Below, one piece after another: positions 16,484 through 24,945 of a DNA stretch of 64,000 nt (its first letter is position 1; every line of letters starts with the position of its first letter). Position numbers and translations under genes: made by a program. Below the pieces are notes generated by a model. It saw nothing but the letters and a program-made list of their open reading frames with translations. It was not told where the DNA came from and searched no databases. Origin of the DNA: an uncultured Desulfovibrio sp. (GTDB lineage: Bacteria; Desulfobacterota; Desulfovibrionia; Desulfovibrionales; Desulfovibrionaceae); contig CAJUMQ010000001.1 in the NCBI GenBank assembly GCA_910587035.1, positions 168,113 to 232,112 on the forward strand. Reading direction: 5' to 3'.

Positions 16484-17389
16484 ATGGGGATTTTTCTGGG
16501 ACTGCTATCTTCCGCCGCTTTTGGATTGATACCTTTATTCACACTTCCACTGCTTAATGCCGGCATTTCGGTGCATACGGCACTTTTTTACCGATTTTCC
16601 ATAGCCACACTGGTGATGTGGGGCATACTTGCGCTCAAGGGCGAAAAAATAGCCACCTCAAAAATGGATCTGCTGAAACTGGGTTTTCTCAGCAGCATGT
16701 ACCTTTTTGCGGTGGTGCTGTTTTTCTACGCCTTTAACTTTCTTGCCAGCGGCATTGTGGCATCCATCCAGTTTCTGTATCCGGTCATGGTCATGCTCAT
16801 CATGATTCTCTTTTTCCATGAGAAATTTTCATGGCTAATGGCCTTTTCCATCATTCTTGCCGTTTTTGGGGTAACCCTGCTTTCCACTGGCCCGGGGGTC
16901 GAAAGTTCCCTGGAAAACACTGCTGTCCTCTCCGACAACTTTATTTTCTGGGGCATTGTCCTCTCCCTCCTGGCAGGGCTGGCCAATGCCCTTTACTTTG
17001 TTGGCATAAAGGTCACCAGGCTGCCCAATATCTCCGGCCTTGTGATGACTTTCTATGTGATGCTGTTCGGTGCAATATTCTGTCTCGGCAATGCGCTTGC
17101 CTTTGGCACCCTGCAATGGATCGGCACCCTCAAGGAATTTTGTACGGCCCTGCTGCTGGCCCTGGTCACAGCGGTTCTTTCCAACCTCACACTTATCATG
17201 GCCATTAAAAAAGTTGGCCCCACCGTCACCTCAATTCTGGGTGTGATGGAGCCATTGACAGCTGTGGCTGTTGGTGTTCTCGTTTTTGGTGAAACCTTTT
17301 CCAGCAGAATTGCCTTTGGCATTCTGCTGATTGTCATATCTGTGGCCCTGGTGATATTTGGCTCACATGTACGGCGCGCCAGAACCTGA
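16484..17389 (+). CDS. DMT-superfamily (EamA) transporter
   Basis: 301 residues with ten hydrophobic segments arranged as two EamA repeats, beginning MGIFLGLLSSAAFGLIPLFT, where the family's inverted topology starts. The first repeat contains FNFLASGIVASIQFLYPVMV; the second has IKKVGPTVTSILGVMEPLTA near residue 245, the conserved EamA helix. The substrate cannot be told; relatives export amino acids or other metabolites. GTGGAG lies at good spacing before the ATG, 30 bases after recD2, so it may be read from the same transcript. Confidence 0.85.
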   Translation: MGIFLGLLSSAAFGLIPLFTLPLLNAGISVHTALFYRFSIATLVMWGILALKGEKIATSKMDLLKLGFLSSMYLFAVVLFFYAFNFLASGIVASIQFLYPVMVMLIMILFFHEKFSWLMAFSIILAVFGVTLLSTGPGVESSLENTAVLSDNFIFWGIVLSLLAGLANALYFVGIKVTRLPNISGLVMTFYVMLFGAIFCLGNALAFGTLQWIGTLKEFCTALLLALVTAVLSNLTLIMAIKKVGPTVTSILGVMEPLTAVAVGVLVFGETFSSRIAFGILLIVISVALVIFGSHVRRART

Positions 17390-17485
17390 CCATGCCGGTG
17401 TCATGTTTTTACCAGCGGAAAAAGGCCCATCGCCAAACCAAAAATCAGATTTCCGGTCTGCTCGCGCGCAGGCCCTTTACTGCAT

Positions 17486-17501
17486 TGCGACAATTGTCGC
17501 A
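17486..17501. repeat. Perfect 16-bp palindrome between convergent genes
   Basis: TGCGACAATTGTCGCA is self-complementary without a loop. It lies in the 157-base gap where the DMT transporter gene and the Pro-rich protein gene end towards each other. It is therefore not placed as a promoter operator. It has no T-run, so it is a poor terminator. No second copy was noticed in the window. Confidence 0.5.
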
Positions 17502-17546
17502 GTAATCCAGGTCATTTCATGCACAGCCATGAGATGACTTCAATTT

Positions 17547-18152
17547 CTATTGCAGCGGAGGCGGCGTAATCTGCCTGTTCTCTTCCGACCCTGGAGCCGC
17601 CACAGGCGGCACTGGCTTTGCCGGTACCTGGGCGCGCGGAGCCGGTTTGGTGGCGGCAGCCTTCAGCGGCGGAATATCCGACTGCTCCGGTTTTGATTCC
17701 GCCACTGGCGTAACCGGCACTGGAATGGCCGGCGCATCCAGAGAGGCCTTGGAAGCTGTCGGGGGGACCTTGGCCTTTTTCGTTCTGGTTGTCTTTCTGT
17801 AATAGCGGCGCGCGGGCCTGGCCTGCTTTTGTGGCAGCAGTTGCGGCACAAGCGCCGGATCTATCCATGTGGCACCTGCCATCTTAAGCTGGCGCGGAAT
17901 GATTACCGCATTCCAGTAAAGACGTGCGCCGCCATCCTGAATCCATACTTCATCAAGATTTATTGCCCCGTTTGGCAGATACTCCGGCAAATGCGGCGGC
18001 AGGGGCACAAGAGGTGTGGGGCTGCCCGAGCCAAATTCGATGGGGATATTTGGATCATAGGCAGGTTGATTGGAATATGGGGCAGCTCCCGCCGCCATGG
18101 CCGGCGAAAGCCCCATAGCCAGAATTATTGCTGAGAAAAATAATTTTTTCAT
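17547..18152 (-). CDS. Secreted proline-rich protein of unknown function
   Basis: 201 residues with a signal peptide (MKKLFFSAIILAMGLSPAMA, cleaved before AGAAPY). The first ~110 mature residues look folded (INLDEVWIQDGGARLYWNAV, ATWIDPALVPQLLP). The last ~85 are Pro/Ala/Lys-rich and probably unstructured (KAPRTKKAKVPP-like stretches, PAIPVPVTPVAESK). It may span or contact peptidoglycan, as such tails often do, but no family is recognised. It lies downstream of infB on the same strand with a 114-base gap, and no clear infB terminator was identified there. Confidence 0.6.
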   Translation of the reverse strand: MKKLFFSAIILAMGLSPAMAAGAAPYSNQPAYDPNIPIEFGSGSPTPLVPLPPHLPEYLPNGAINLDEVWIQDGGARLYWNAVIIPRQLKMAGATWIDPALVPQLLPQKQARPARRYYRKTTRTKKAKVPPTASKASLDAPAIPVPVTPVAESKPEQSDIPPLKAAATKPAPRAQVPAKPVPPVAAPGSEENRQITPPPLQ

Positions 18153-18266
18153 ATCGGCAACCTCTCATAAACTTTTTCGGAACATGTATGTAAAAGTTTA
18201 GAGGTTTTTTATAAATACGCACGAAACATCACAGAAACCTAATTCCGGGATTAAAATCCGTCCTCC

Positions 18267-21200
18267 CTACAAGGTGGCGGCCTCCTCCACTGTCTCAAAG
18301 GCCTCAATGATATCGCCAATCTTGATATCATTAAAGTTTTCAAGGCCAATGCCGCATTCATTGCCTTTCACCACTTCCCGCGCGTCTTCCTTGAATCGCT
18401 TGAGAGATGAAATTCTGCCGCTATAGACCACGATTCCCTCTCTGAGGATTCGCACGCCGGCATTGCGGGCGATTTTACCATCCGCAACATAGGATCCGGC
18501 AATGGCGCCCACCTTTGGCAGATTATAGACCTTGCGCACCTCGGCCTGGCCCAGATAGACCTCTTTCTGCACCGGCGCCAGCAGTCCGGCCATGGCGCTC
18601 TTAACATCATCCACCAGCTTGTAGATGATGTCGTAGAAGCGTATGTCCACATTTTCCTTTTCCGCAATATCCTTTATGCGGGCGGCAGGGCGGACATTAA
18701 AGCCTATGATTATGGCCCGCGACGCGGATGCAAGCAGAATATCGGACTCGCTGATGGCGCCGGTGCCGCCATGGACAATATTTATCTTGACCTTGTCCGT
18801 GCTCTGCTTCTGCAAGGCATCGGTTATGGCCTCCAGACTGCCCTGGACATCCGCCTTGAGCACAAGATTGAGGGTAAGCGCCTCCTGGTCATCATGATGG
18901 GCCAGGAAAGTTTCCAAAGTGACTCGGGATTCGGATGCCAGATCGCGCTCCCTGCGCTTGATGGCGCGGGTGTCGGCAATACGTCGTGCCACCTTGTCAT
19001 CCGCCACCACCAGAAACTCCTCGCCGGCATCGGGCACACCATCAAAGCCCTGAACCTCCACAGGCAGGGATGGGCCAGCCTCCTTGACCTTTTTGCCCTG
19101 ATCATTGATCAGGGCGCGCACACGCCCGGCGAAGGGACCGCAAACAAAATTGTCACCTGTGTGCAGGGTGCCTTCCTGAATCAGGACAGTGGCGATGGGG
19201 CCGCGGCCCTTGTCCAGTCTGGCCTCCACTATATGCCCGCGGGCAGGCTTGTCCGGATTCGCCTTCAAATCCATGATTTCCGACTGCAGGGCCACCAGCT
19301 CCAGCAAATCGTCAAGGCCTTCCCTTGTCTTGGCCGATACCCTGGCGACAATGGTCTCGCCGCCCCAGTCCTCCGGCTGCAGACCCAGTTCCGACAGCTC
19401 CCTTAAGACCCTGTCCGGATCGGCGCTTGGCTTGTCCATTTTGTTCACAGCGACCATAATCGGCACATTGGCCGCGCGGGAATGGTTTATGGCCTCCCTT
19501 GTCTGTTCCATGACGCCATCATCCGCGGCAACCACAAGGATGACAAGATCCGTAACCTGGGCGCCACGGGCGCGCATGGCTGTAAAGGCCTCATGCCCCG
19601 GCGTATCCAGAAATACAATTTCGCCGCGCTTGGTTTTCACATGATAGGCGCCTATATGCTGGGTAATGCCGCCGGCCTCGCCGCTGGTGACATTTGATTT
19701 GCGAATCGCATCCAGCAGGGATGTCTTGCCATGGTCCACATGTCCCATGATGGTGACCACAGGCGGCCTTGGCTTGAGACTCTCTGGCGCGTCCGCCTCC
19801 TTCGGGGCGAGATAATCCTCTTCCGAAAATCCGGCCTTTTCCACCTCATAGCCAAATTCCGCGGCCACCAGGGTGGCCGTGTCTATATCCAGAGACTGGT
19901 TGATGGTGGCCATCACGCCAAGACCAAAAAGAACCTTTATAATTTCATTGGCCTTGACCCCGAGCTGATGCGCCATATCCGCGACCCGGATAGCTTCCGC
20001 AATCCTGAGCTTGCGCTTGGCGGCCTTTACCGGCTGGGTGTTCTGGGGCTGGACGGGCTGATTGCGAGCAGCCTTGCGCCTTGCTTTGCCGCGGTTGAAG
20101 TGTAGATTGTCCTCTTCATCCGCATGGCGTCCAAAATCACCCTGCTGAAAATCGACAGTGCGGCGCCCCTTCAGCCTCTTTTTCTTGCTTTGCCCATCCC
20201 TTCCATCGCCATTTTGCACGGGTAATGGCTGGGGAGGCATCTGCCTGCCACCCTGCGATGCAAAATTTCCACGCGGCGGTCTGCCGCCACCGGCAGCGCG
20301 GGGCGCTGCGGCTCGTCGATCGCCATAGGAGCCATCACCGCCGGCAGCTGGAGCGGGTCTGCCTTTACGCGGGGCAGCCGGCATTTGCGCTGGCCGCGAA
20401 ATAACCCTCACCCTCGGCGCCTCCTGGGCGGCAGCTTCAGGCGCCGGCCCGGCATCCTGCTCTGGCGCGGGTTTGCGCAAAAGTGTGGGCATGGATGAGC
20501 CATTGGGCTGCGCGGAAGCATCTGGTCTTGATTGCCTTGGGCTCTTTTGAGCTTTTGCCGGCGGCGTCTCCGCCTCCTGTTCTTCAGGCTGCGGCGCGAG
20601 TTTGCCTGTAACCTCAAGAAGCACGGGACTCTGTCGTGGCTCCTGGGGCTGCTCGGGCACAAATTCCGCAGGCTCTTCCGCAACCGGCTCCGGCTGGGCG
20701 GCCTCCGGCTTGCTGATAATCATCGCTCCGCGCTCTGTCTTGCGTTTGAGGGCCCTGGCCTCTTCTCTGGCCTGGGCGCGCTCGGCCGCCTCCTTTTCGC
20801 GGATGACCTGGGCAAGCGTCTTGACTGGCTCGGCGGGAGGGGCGGGCTCGGCCTCTGGCTCTGGTTCCGGCTCGGGAGCATTTTCCACGGGCTTTTCCAC
20901 CACATCGCCTGGCCTGCTGATTACCCTGGCGCCAACAGCGCGGGGCGGCTTGCGCACGGTTTTTTCCACTTTGGGTGGAGCAGCGGCTGGCTCCTCTTCC
21001 ACTGGCGCAACCTCAGCGGCAGGCTCCGGCGTCTTTTCCGGTTCCGGCTCAGGCGCCGGAGCCGGTCCGGCCTCAACCGGGTCCGGCTCAGGAGCCTCCT
21101 CTATTGGGGCCGGCGCTTCGCTTTCGGCGACAACATCCTTGCGGCGTCTGCGCACTATGACATTCGGCTGCACAGTGGTGCGCTCGACAGTATCCTGTTT

Positions 21201-21365
21201 GCGCTGACTGAAATATTCACGCAGGCGGCCGGCATCTTCTGGGCTCACCGAGCCGGAAGTGCTCTTGACCGGCATTTTTAGCTCGCGCAGGGCGCGCGCC
21301 ATCTCCTTGGAAGGCACATCGAGCTGAGCTATGAGATCCTTTATCCTGATTTTTTCTTCGGTCAT
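18267..21365 (-). CDS. infB: Translation initiation factor IF-2
   Basis: A 1032-residue GTPase that delivers initiator tRNA to the 30S subunit. The N-terminal IF2 domain (RIKDLIAQLDVPSKEMARAL) is followed by a very long Pro/Glu/Ala-rich linker (~75-400), then the second IF2_N segment (AIRVADMAHQLGVKANEIIK, ~460). The G domain contains GHVDHGKT (~540), DTPGHEAFT (~587) and NKMDKP (~640). The length exceeds the ~890 of E. coli because of the linker, as in other Desulfovibrio. It starts 9 bases after ylxR in the rimP-nusA-ylxR-infB operon. Confidence 0.96.
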   Translation of the reverse strand: MTEEKIRIKDLIAQLDVPSKEMARALRELKMPVKSTSGSVSPEDAGRLREYFSQRKQDTVERTTVQPNVIVRRRRKDVVAESEAPAPIEEAPEPDPVEAGPAPAPEPEPEKTPEPAAEVAPVEEEPAAAPPKVEKTVRKPPRAVGARVISRPGDVVEKPVENAPEPEPEPEAEPAPPAEPVKTLAQVIREKEAAERAQAREEARALKRKTERGAMIISKPEAAQPEPVAEEPAEFVPEQPQEPRQSPVLLEVTGKLAPQPEEQEAETPPAKAQKSPRQSRPDASAQPNGSSMPTLLRKPAPEQDAGPAPEAAAQEAPRVRVISRPAQMPAAPRKGRPAPAAGGDGSYGDRRAAAPRAAGGGRPPRGNFASQGGRQMPPQPLPVQNGDGRDGQSKKKRLKGRRTVDFQQGDFGRHADEEDNLHFNRGKARRKAARNQPVQPQNTQPVKAAKRKLRIAEAIRVADMAHQLGVKANEIIKVLFGLGVMATINQSLDIDTATLVAAEFGYEVEKAGFSEEDYLAPKEADAPESLKPRPPVVTIMGHVDHGKTSLLDAIRKSNVTSGEAGGITQHIGAYHVKTKRGEIVFLDTPGHEAFTAMRARGAQVTDLVILVVAADDGVMEQTREAINHSRAANVPIMVAVNKMDKPSADPDRVLRELSELGLQPEDWGGETIVARVSAKTREGLDDLLELVALQSEIMDLKANPDKPARGHIVEARLDKGRGPIATVLIQEGTLHTGDNFVCGPFAGRVRALINDQGKKVKEAGPSLPVEVQGFDGVPDAGEEFLVVADDKVARRIADTRAIKRRERDLASESRVTLETFLAHHDDQEALTLNLVLKADVQGSLEAITDALQKQSTDKVKINIVHGGTGAISESDILLASASRAIIIGFNVRPAARIKDIAEKENVDIRFYDIIYKLVDDVKSAMAGLLAPVQKEVYLGQAEVRKVYNLPKVGAIAGSYVADGKIARNAGVRILREGIVVYSGRISSLKRFKEDAREVVKGNECGIGLENFNDIKIGDIIEAFETVEEAATL

Positions 21366-21374
21366 ATTCCACCC

Positions 21375-21632
21375 TTATCTTCCAGCCGCTTTTCCGCCTT
21401 CGCGGGGGGCGCGTTTTCCTTTGGGCCTGAAAGTGGCAAACCTGGCGACGCATTGCCCGTTTGCGCAGCAATACCAGCCACGACCTGGCCTGCGTCCAAA
21501 TTCATCATATTCCAAGTGACCTTCAGGGCCGAGCACATAACGCGCAAGTTGATTTTTCATAAACCTTTGCCGGCAAATTACGCACATTCTCACCGGCTTT
21601 GCAATTATGCTGCCAGTGTCTTTAGCCGGCAT
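21375..21632 (-). CDS. ylxR: YlxR-family (DUF448) RNA-binding protein
   Basis: 85 residues from an ATG that overlaps the end of nusA by 11 bases; the frame is open far upstream, but only this start fits the family. The YlxR core reads RMCVICRQRFMKNQLARYVL, followed by GRRPGRGWYCC and KGKRAPR. YlxR is a small nucleic-acid-binding protein always found between nusA and infB. It has been linked to RNase P and to transcription control in other bacteria. The C-terminus is basic (REGGKAAGR). Confidence 0.88.
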   Translation of the reverse strand: MPAKDTGSIIAKPVRMCVICRQRFMKNQLARYVLGPEGHLEYDEFGRRPGRGWYCCANGQCVARFATFRPKGKRAPREGGKAAGR

Positions 21633-22932
21633 CTTTTTCTGCATCCGCCTTATCGTCGCCCTGGGAATCCACATGCCCTTCTGGCAGATTTTCCACAATT
21701 GGCGAGAGGAAATTGATGGCCTGGCGCAAATCTGAAATACGCGAATCGCTGAGATTGAGCTTTTCCGCAAGCTCGCTGTCACTGGCCGCGCGCAATGCGC
21801 CAAGCGATGAAAAGCCCGCGGCAAGCAATGTCTCTATGGACACCTCTGCCACGCTTGCCACCTGCTCGAGGCCATGGCCTATGGCATTTGCCTCATTATA
21901 TCTTGTCTCTGTGAATATATCCACCTTCCAGCCAAGAAGCTGGGCAGCCAGCTTGACATTCTGTCCCTTGCGGCCAATGGCCAGGGTAAGCTGATCGTCG
22001 GGAACGATTACTTCCAGCAGATTTTCCTCTTCATCCACCACAATGCGGGACACTATGGCCGGCGCCAGAGCATTGCGTGCATATGTGGCTATATCGGGGC
22101 TCCAGACCACAATATCTATGCGCTCATTGTGCAGCTCCTGCACAATATTCTGGATACGCGCGCCGCGAACGCCCACGCAGGCACCAACAGGGTCAATATC
22201 GCGATCGCGTGAGAGCACAGCGACCTTCGCCCGCATGCCGGGATCCCTGGCAACACCCATAATCTGCACGGAGCCATCATCCACCTCCGGCACCTCGCGC
22301 CTGAAAAGAGCCGCCATATAATCGCGGTGGGAGCGGGAAATCACCACCTGCGGGCCGCGTCCCTCCTTGCGCACATCTATGATTATGGCCTGCAGTCGCT
22401 CGGCCCTTTTGTAATGCTCGCGGGGTATCTGTTCCTCCCGGGGCAATACCGCCTCGGTACGGCCAAGATTGACAATCCAGTTGCCGCGATCCCGCCTTTG
22501 CACTATGCCGGAGACTATCTCCCCTATGCGATCCCTGTATTCCTCAAAAATTATTTCCTGCTCAGCATCGCGCATGCGCTGAATAATGACCTGCTTTGCA
22601 GATTGCGCCGCAATGCGGCCAAGATCTGCAATCTGCACACGAAAGCCCATTTCATCATCCAGCTCCACGGATGGATCATGCTTTCTGGCATCCTCAAGGG
22701 CAATCTGCGTGTCCTCATTGGCCACATCCCCATCCTCAACAACGATCTTGAACTGGTAGACCTCTATGTCGCCGGTATCGTCATTGTAGGTCACCTCAAC
22801 ATCCATATCGTCGGAAAACCTGCGCAGCACGGATGTACGCACAGCCTCTTCAAGAGTATCAATGAGCATGTCCCGATCAAGGCCTTTGTCCTTGCTTATC
22901 TGGTCAATGGCTTTTTTGAGCTCAAGATTCAT
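21622..22932 (-). CDS. nusA: Transcription termination/antitermination factor NusA
   Basis: 436 residues with the standard domain order. The N-terminal RNA-polymerase-binding domain (MNLELKKAIDQISKDKGLDR) is followed by an S1 domain (~133-200, GEIVSGIVQRRDRGNWIVNL). Then come two KH domains, with GVRGARIQNIVQEL (~245) and AIGRKGQNVKLAAQLLGWKV (~310). The C-terminal ~90 residues include a helix-hairpin-helix-like repeat (IETLLAAGFSSLGALRAASD), shorter than the duplicated acidic repeats of E. coli. It modulates pausing and termination, and in E. coli it regulates its own operon, relevant to the leader structure upstream of rimP here. Confidence 0.95.
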   Translation of the reverse strand: MNLELKKAIDQISKDKGLDRDMLIDTLEEAVRTSVLRRFSDDMDVEVTYNDDTGDIEVYQFKIVVEDGDVANEDTQIALEDARKHDPSVELDDEMGFRVQIADLGRIAAQSAKQVIIQRMRDAEQEIIFEEYRDRIGEIVSGIVQRRDRGNWIVNLGRTEAVLPREEQIPREHYKRAERLQAIIIDVRKEGRGPQVVISRSHRDYMAALFRREVPEVDDGSVQIMGVARDPGMRAKVAVLSRDRDIDPVGACVGVRGARIQNIVQELHNERIDIVVWSPDIATYARNALAPAIVSRIVVDEEENLLEVIVPDDQLTLAIGRKGQNVKLAAQLLGWKVDIFTETRYNEANAIGHGLEQVASVAEVSIETLLAAGFSSLGALRAASDSELAEKLNLSDSRISDLRQAINFLSPIVENLPEGHVDSQGDDKADAEKDAG

Positions 22933-23016
22933 GATCCCTCCAAATCCATATGCGCGCCATGCTAGCCATGATGGCCGCCTCGCGCCAGCCGCCCGGGGCG
23001 GCCGGAATAATGCCGG

Positions 23017-23643
23017 CTAACGAGCCTTTTTACCGCGCCCGGATTTGCCCGGTTTTGCCGGAGGCGTAAATATTTCCAGGCGCCTGGCCTTGTGGACATT
23101 GTTCCAGTCAATATGGGCCTCTGGCAAATTGTCTGGCAGAACTTCACCCTCGGCGCTAATGGAACACGGCTGTATCACAAAATAATCCTCCAGCACCTCA
23201 AGCAGCCTGCCGCGAAATACGCGCCTTCCAGCAAACGGGCCATCTGGCGCCGCAATGTCTTTCACAACCTCAACCATATCGCCAACATGGCTCCGCATTT
23301 GCTCCAGGCGGAAAAAAATCCGCTCAAGGCCCGGAGTCGAAACTTCAAGCACCCATGGGCCGGAAATGCAATCCCGCACATCAAGGGCAAGCCCAAGCTG
23401 CCTGGACAGAGCTTCGCACTGATCAATGGTGGGAGAATAAAGGGTTGAAAAAGAATCCTGAGGCTCGTCGCAAGAATTGGCGGGGGCCGGCTGCCTCTGC
23501 CCCAAAGGCAGCTCCACATAAAGTCGCACCAGAAATCTTGGGGCGCCTTTCAGCTCCAGACCCCATATTTCAAGGCCCATGGCATCCACAAGGGGGCTGG
23601 CCAATTCAAGAATAGTGTTTTTCAGGCTTGCAATATCATTCAT
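23017..23643 (-). CDS. rimP: Ribosome maturation factor RimP
   Basis: 208 residues from the ATG at 23643 (MNDIASLKNTILELASPLVD), which aligns with the family start; another in-frame ATG lies two codons earlier. Conserved features are LVDAMGLEIWGLELKG, CEALSRQLGLALDV and WVLEVSTPGLERIF, the last being the RimP signature (compare EVSSPGLDRPL). It helps 30S subunit assembly. A poorly conserved insert (PLGQRQPAPANSCDEPQDSF, ~50-70) lies between the first strands. There is no Shine-Dalgarno sequence, because a terminator hairpin and T-run end immediately before the start codon. The Lys/Arg-rich tail ends SGRGKKAR. Confidence 0.9.
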   Translation of the reverse strand: MNDIASLKNTILELASPLVDAMGLEIWGLELKGAPRFLVRLYVELPLGQRQPAPANSCDEPQDSFSTLYSPTIDQCEALSRQLGLALDVRDCISGPWVLEVSTPGLERIFFRLEQMRSHVGDMVEVVKDIAAPDGPFAGRRVFRGRLLEVLEDYFVIQPCSISAEGEVLPDNLPEAHIDWNNVHKARRLEIFTPPAKPGKSGRGKKAR

Positions 23644-23649
23644 ATACAT

Positions 23650-23678
23650 AAAAAAAGGGGGGCCAATCCGGCCACCCC
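23650..23678 (-). terminator. Leader terminator (attenuator) directly before rimP
   Basis: Read on the minus strand, arms GGGGTGGCC and GGCCCCCC pair over 8 bp with one bulged T, with a 5-base loop, and are followed by seven T. It lies wholly between the promoter (23728-23756) and the rimP start, so every transcript of the rimP-nusA-ylxR-infB operon must pass it. A second small hairpin (AAGCGAT/ATCGCTT, 23701-23717) lies further 5' in the leader. Confidence 0.72.
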
Positions 23679-23727
23679 GCAAGACCACGTCAGGAGGATG
23701 AAGCGATAAAATCGCTTTGGTTGGGAT

Positions 23728-23756
23728 TTTTTACTCCATGAGGCATATTTTGTCAA
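23728..23756 (-). promoter_or_regulatory. Sigma-70 promoter for rimP-nusA-ylxR-infB
   Basis: On the minus strand TTGACA (plus coordinates 23751-23756, six of six) and TAAAAA (23728-23733) are 17 bases apart. Transcription would start near 23721, giving a ~75-base leader that contains the hairpins described separately. There is no other gene on this strand closer upstream than the porin remnant. Confidence 0.65.
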
Positions 23757-23923
23757 ATAAATATATCCTAAAAACAGACAAAGGGCGTTGCGCTCCTGCT
23801 GCGTTAGGGGATCATGTCGTAATTCAGTAAATCTGCGGAATCAGCCTTTGCCATGGGGCATGATTTTGCATGTGATTTATGCAGATATTTATAAAATCGG
23901 CCGTCATGCCAGTTTGCTCTTGA

Positions 23924-23962
23924 AAATGCCGCAAGACTGGACAAGGCCATCTTGCGGCATTT
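23924..23962 (-). terminator. Terminator downstream of the porin remnant
   Basis: A perfect 13-bp inverted repeat (AAATGCCGCAAGA at 23924-23936 and TCTTGCGGCATTT at 23950-23962) with a 13-base loop. The A-rich and T-rich ends would work on either strand. It lies about 120 bases past the stop of the truncated porin gene and separates it from the rimP promoter. Nothing else coding is supported in 23757-24080. Confidence 0.7.
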
Positions 23963-24080
23963 CTCAGCCATGCGGGACAAGCGAGCACGAATTCACCAGC
24001 AAATCCGTCGTGGCGTGTTTCTTGTTTTCACCTGAGACACACTACAACCACCCCGGGTGCTGGCATTGCGCAAGCTCCCT

Positions 24081-24419
24081 TCAAAAGGAATATACAAAGC
24101 TCGCATTTATGTTCCATGCATCCCTTGTCTGCGGGATGCTTTGATTGTTCCTGTGCCTGGCGCCCCAGACGGAGCTGCCTGTATCCAGCCAGAGGGCCAG
24201 ATAGGCTGCTTCCACATTAATTGTGAAGTTTTCATACATTTTGTATGAGTTTGTAGTGCCCAGCTCCAGTGCCCTATCCTGGCTTGTCATATAAAGCCCT
24301 GGCATTCCGAGAGAGGCGCCACTGCCCACATAATTGGGCACAAGCTCGGTGCCATTGGCCCATAAACCGGCCAGGGACATTTTTTTGGCCATTGCCGGAC
24401 TGTTGGCAATGGGAGACAC
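24081..24419 (-). pseudogene. 3' remnant of a homotrimeric outer-membrane porin gene
   Basis: A 112-codon frame that ends like the Desulfovibrio homotrimeric porins: NSYKMYENFTINVEAAYLAL (compare the usual TYKIYENLS-x-LELGY segment), then DAWNINASFVYSF with the terminal Phe of outer-membrane barrels. Only the last quarter of a ~450-residue porin is present. No signal peptide or N-terminal barrel is found. Just upstream, GGAGAGG-ATG starts in another frame (MKIYSVSHCQQ) and does not continue the porin. In the porin frame a TGA lies three codons before 24419. The likely origin is an internal deletion that left the original start region and the 3' end. Confidence 0.75.
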
Positions 24420-24570
24420 TATATATTTTCATCCTCTCCTTCCCTTATATGGCTATGGGAGCGTGCCAGACCATGCTGGCGGCGGATTGCTCCGTCAATT
24501 ACGCGATCATTGGACCTCACAGCTTCACCTCCTTCATAAACATGACAGCCTTGAAACCATGCAAAGCAAA

Positions 24571-24599
24571 TTGACAAAACTGTGCGCATTACTTATAAG
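24571..24599 (+). promoter_or_regulatory. Strong promoter for tRNA-Ala
   Basis: TTGACA (24571-24576, six of six) and TATAAG (24594-24599, five of six) are 17 bases apart. The tRNA begins 9 bases after the -10, so transcription starts almost at the mature 5' end. Confidence 0.8.
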
Positions 24600-24607
24600 G
24601 CTGCCAT

Positions 24608-24683
24608 GGGGAAGTAGCTCAGCTGGGAGAGCGCCGCCTTCGCAAGGCGGAGGCCGAGGGTTCAAGTCCCTTCTTCTCCACCA
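24608..24683 (+). tRNA. tRNA-Ala (anticodon CGC)
   Basis: A 76-base cloverleaf with encoded CCA. The acceptor GGGGAAG pairs with CTTCTCC (one G-U). The D-arm is GCTCAGCTGGGAGAGC, the anticodon stem CCGCC/GGCGG holds the loop TTCGCAA with anticodon CGC, and the T-arm contains GGTTCAAGTCC. The acceptor ends ACCA at 24680-24683. Confidence 0.94.
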
Positions 24684-24691
24684 GATATTTC

Positions 24692-24723
24692 AAGCGGTTA
24701 CATGTTCTCATGTAGCCGCTTTT
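24692..24723 (+). terminator. Terminator after tRNA-Ala
   Basis: Arms AAGCGGTTACATG (24692-24704) and CATGTAGCCGCTT (24709-24721) form a 13-bp stem with one G-U pair and a four-base loop, continuing into a short T-run. It begins 9 bases after the tRNA. Confidence 0.8.
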
Positions 24724-24886
24724 CATTTGGACACATGAAATTGGACACATGCGGGATTTTGGGTATATGTTAAACTGCTGCCCTTTTCTGGGTATCCATA
24801 ACATATTGATTATGCGCCAAAATCATATTTAGCGAGGGGATTTGCCATAGTACCAGCACCGGCATCGTGGGCCGCTTAATGCATAA

Positions 24887-24914
24887 GCCGCGCCTGGCAG
24901 ATGCCACGCGCGGC
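24887..24914 (-). terminator. Hairpin downstream of the autotransporter gene
   Basis: A nested stem: GCCGCGC (24887-24893) pairs with GCGCGGC (24908-24914), and an inner TGCC/GGCA pairs too. On the minus strand it follows the autotransporter stop by about 30 bases. The T-run after it is weak (TTATGCATT), so it may stabilise the transcript end instead of being a full terminator. Confidence 0.5.
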
Positions 24915-24945
24915 TGTTCGTTGCCCGCTTCAATGAAGCATGTGC

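Noticed and set aside
16484..17389. Sugar-phosphate flippase of the glycan locus
   Set aside because: The DMT transporter lies 11 kb from the glycan operon and shows only general EamA features.
20532..21281. Long plus-strand frame of 249 codons rich in Leu, Arg and Gly
   Set aside because: Antisense to the low-complexity Pro/Glu/Ala linker of infB; the composition is a mirror of that linker.
24334..24738. Plus-strand frame running through the tRNA-Ala gene
   Set aside because: It overlaps a well-formed tRNA, its promoter and its terminator, so it cannot be a protein gene.
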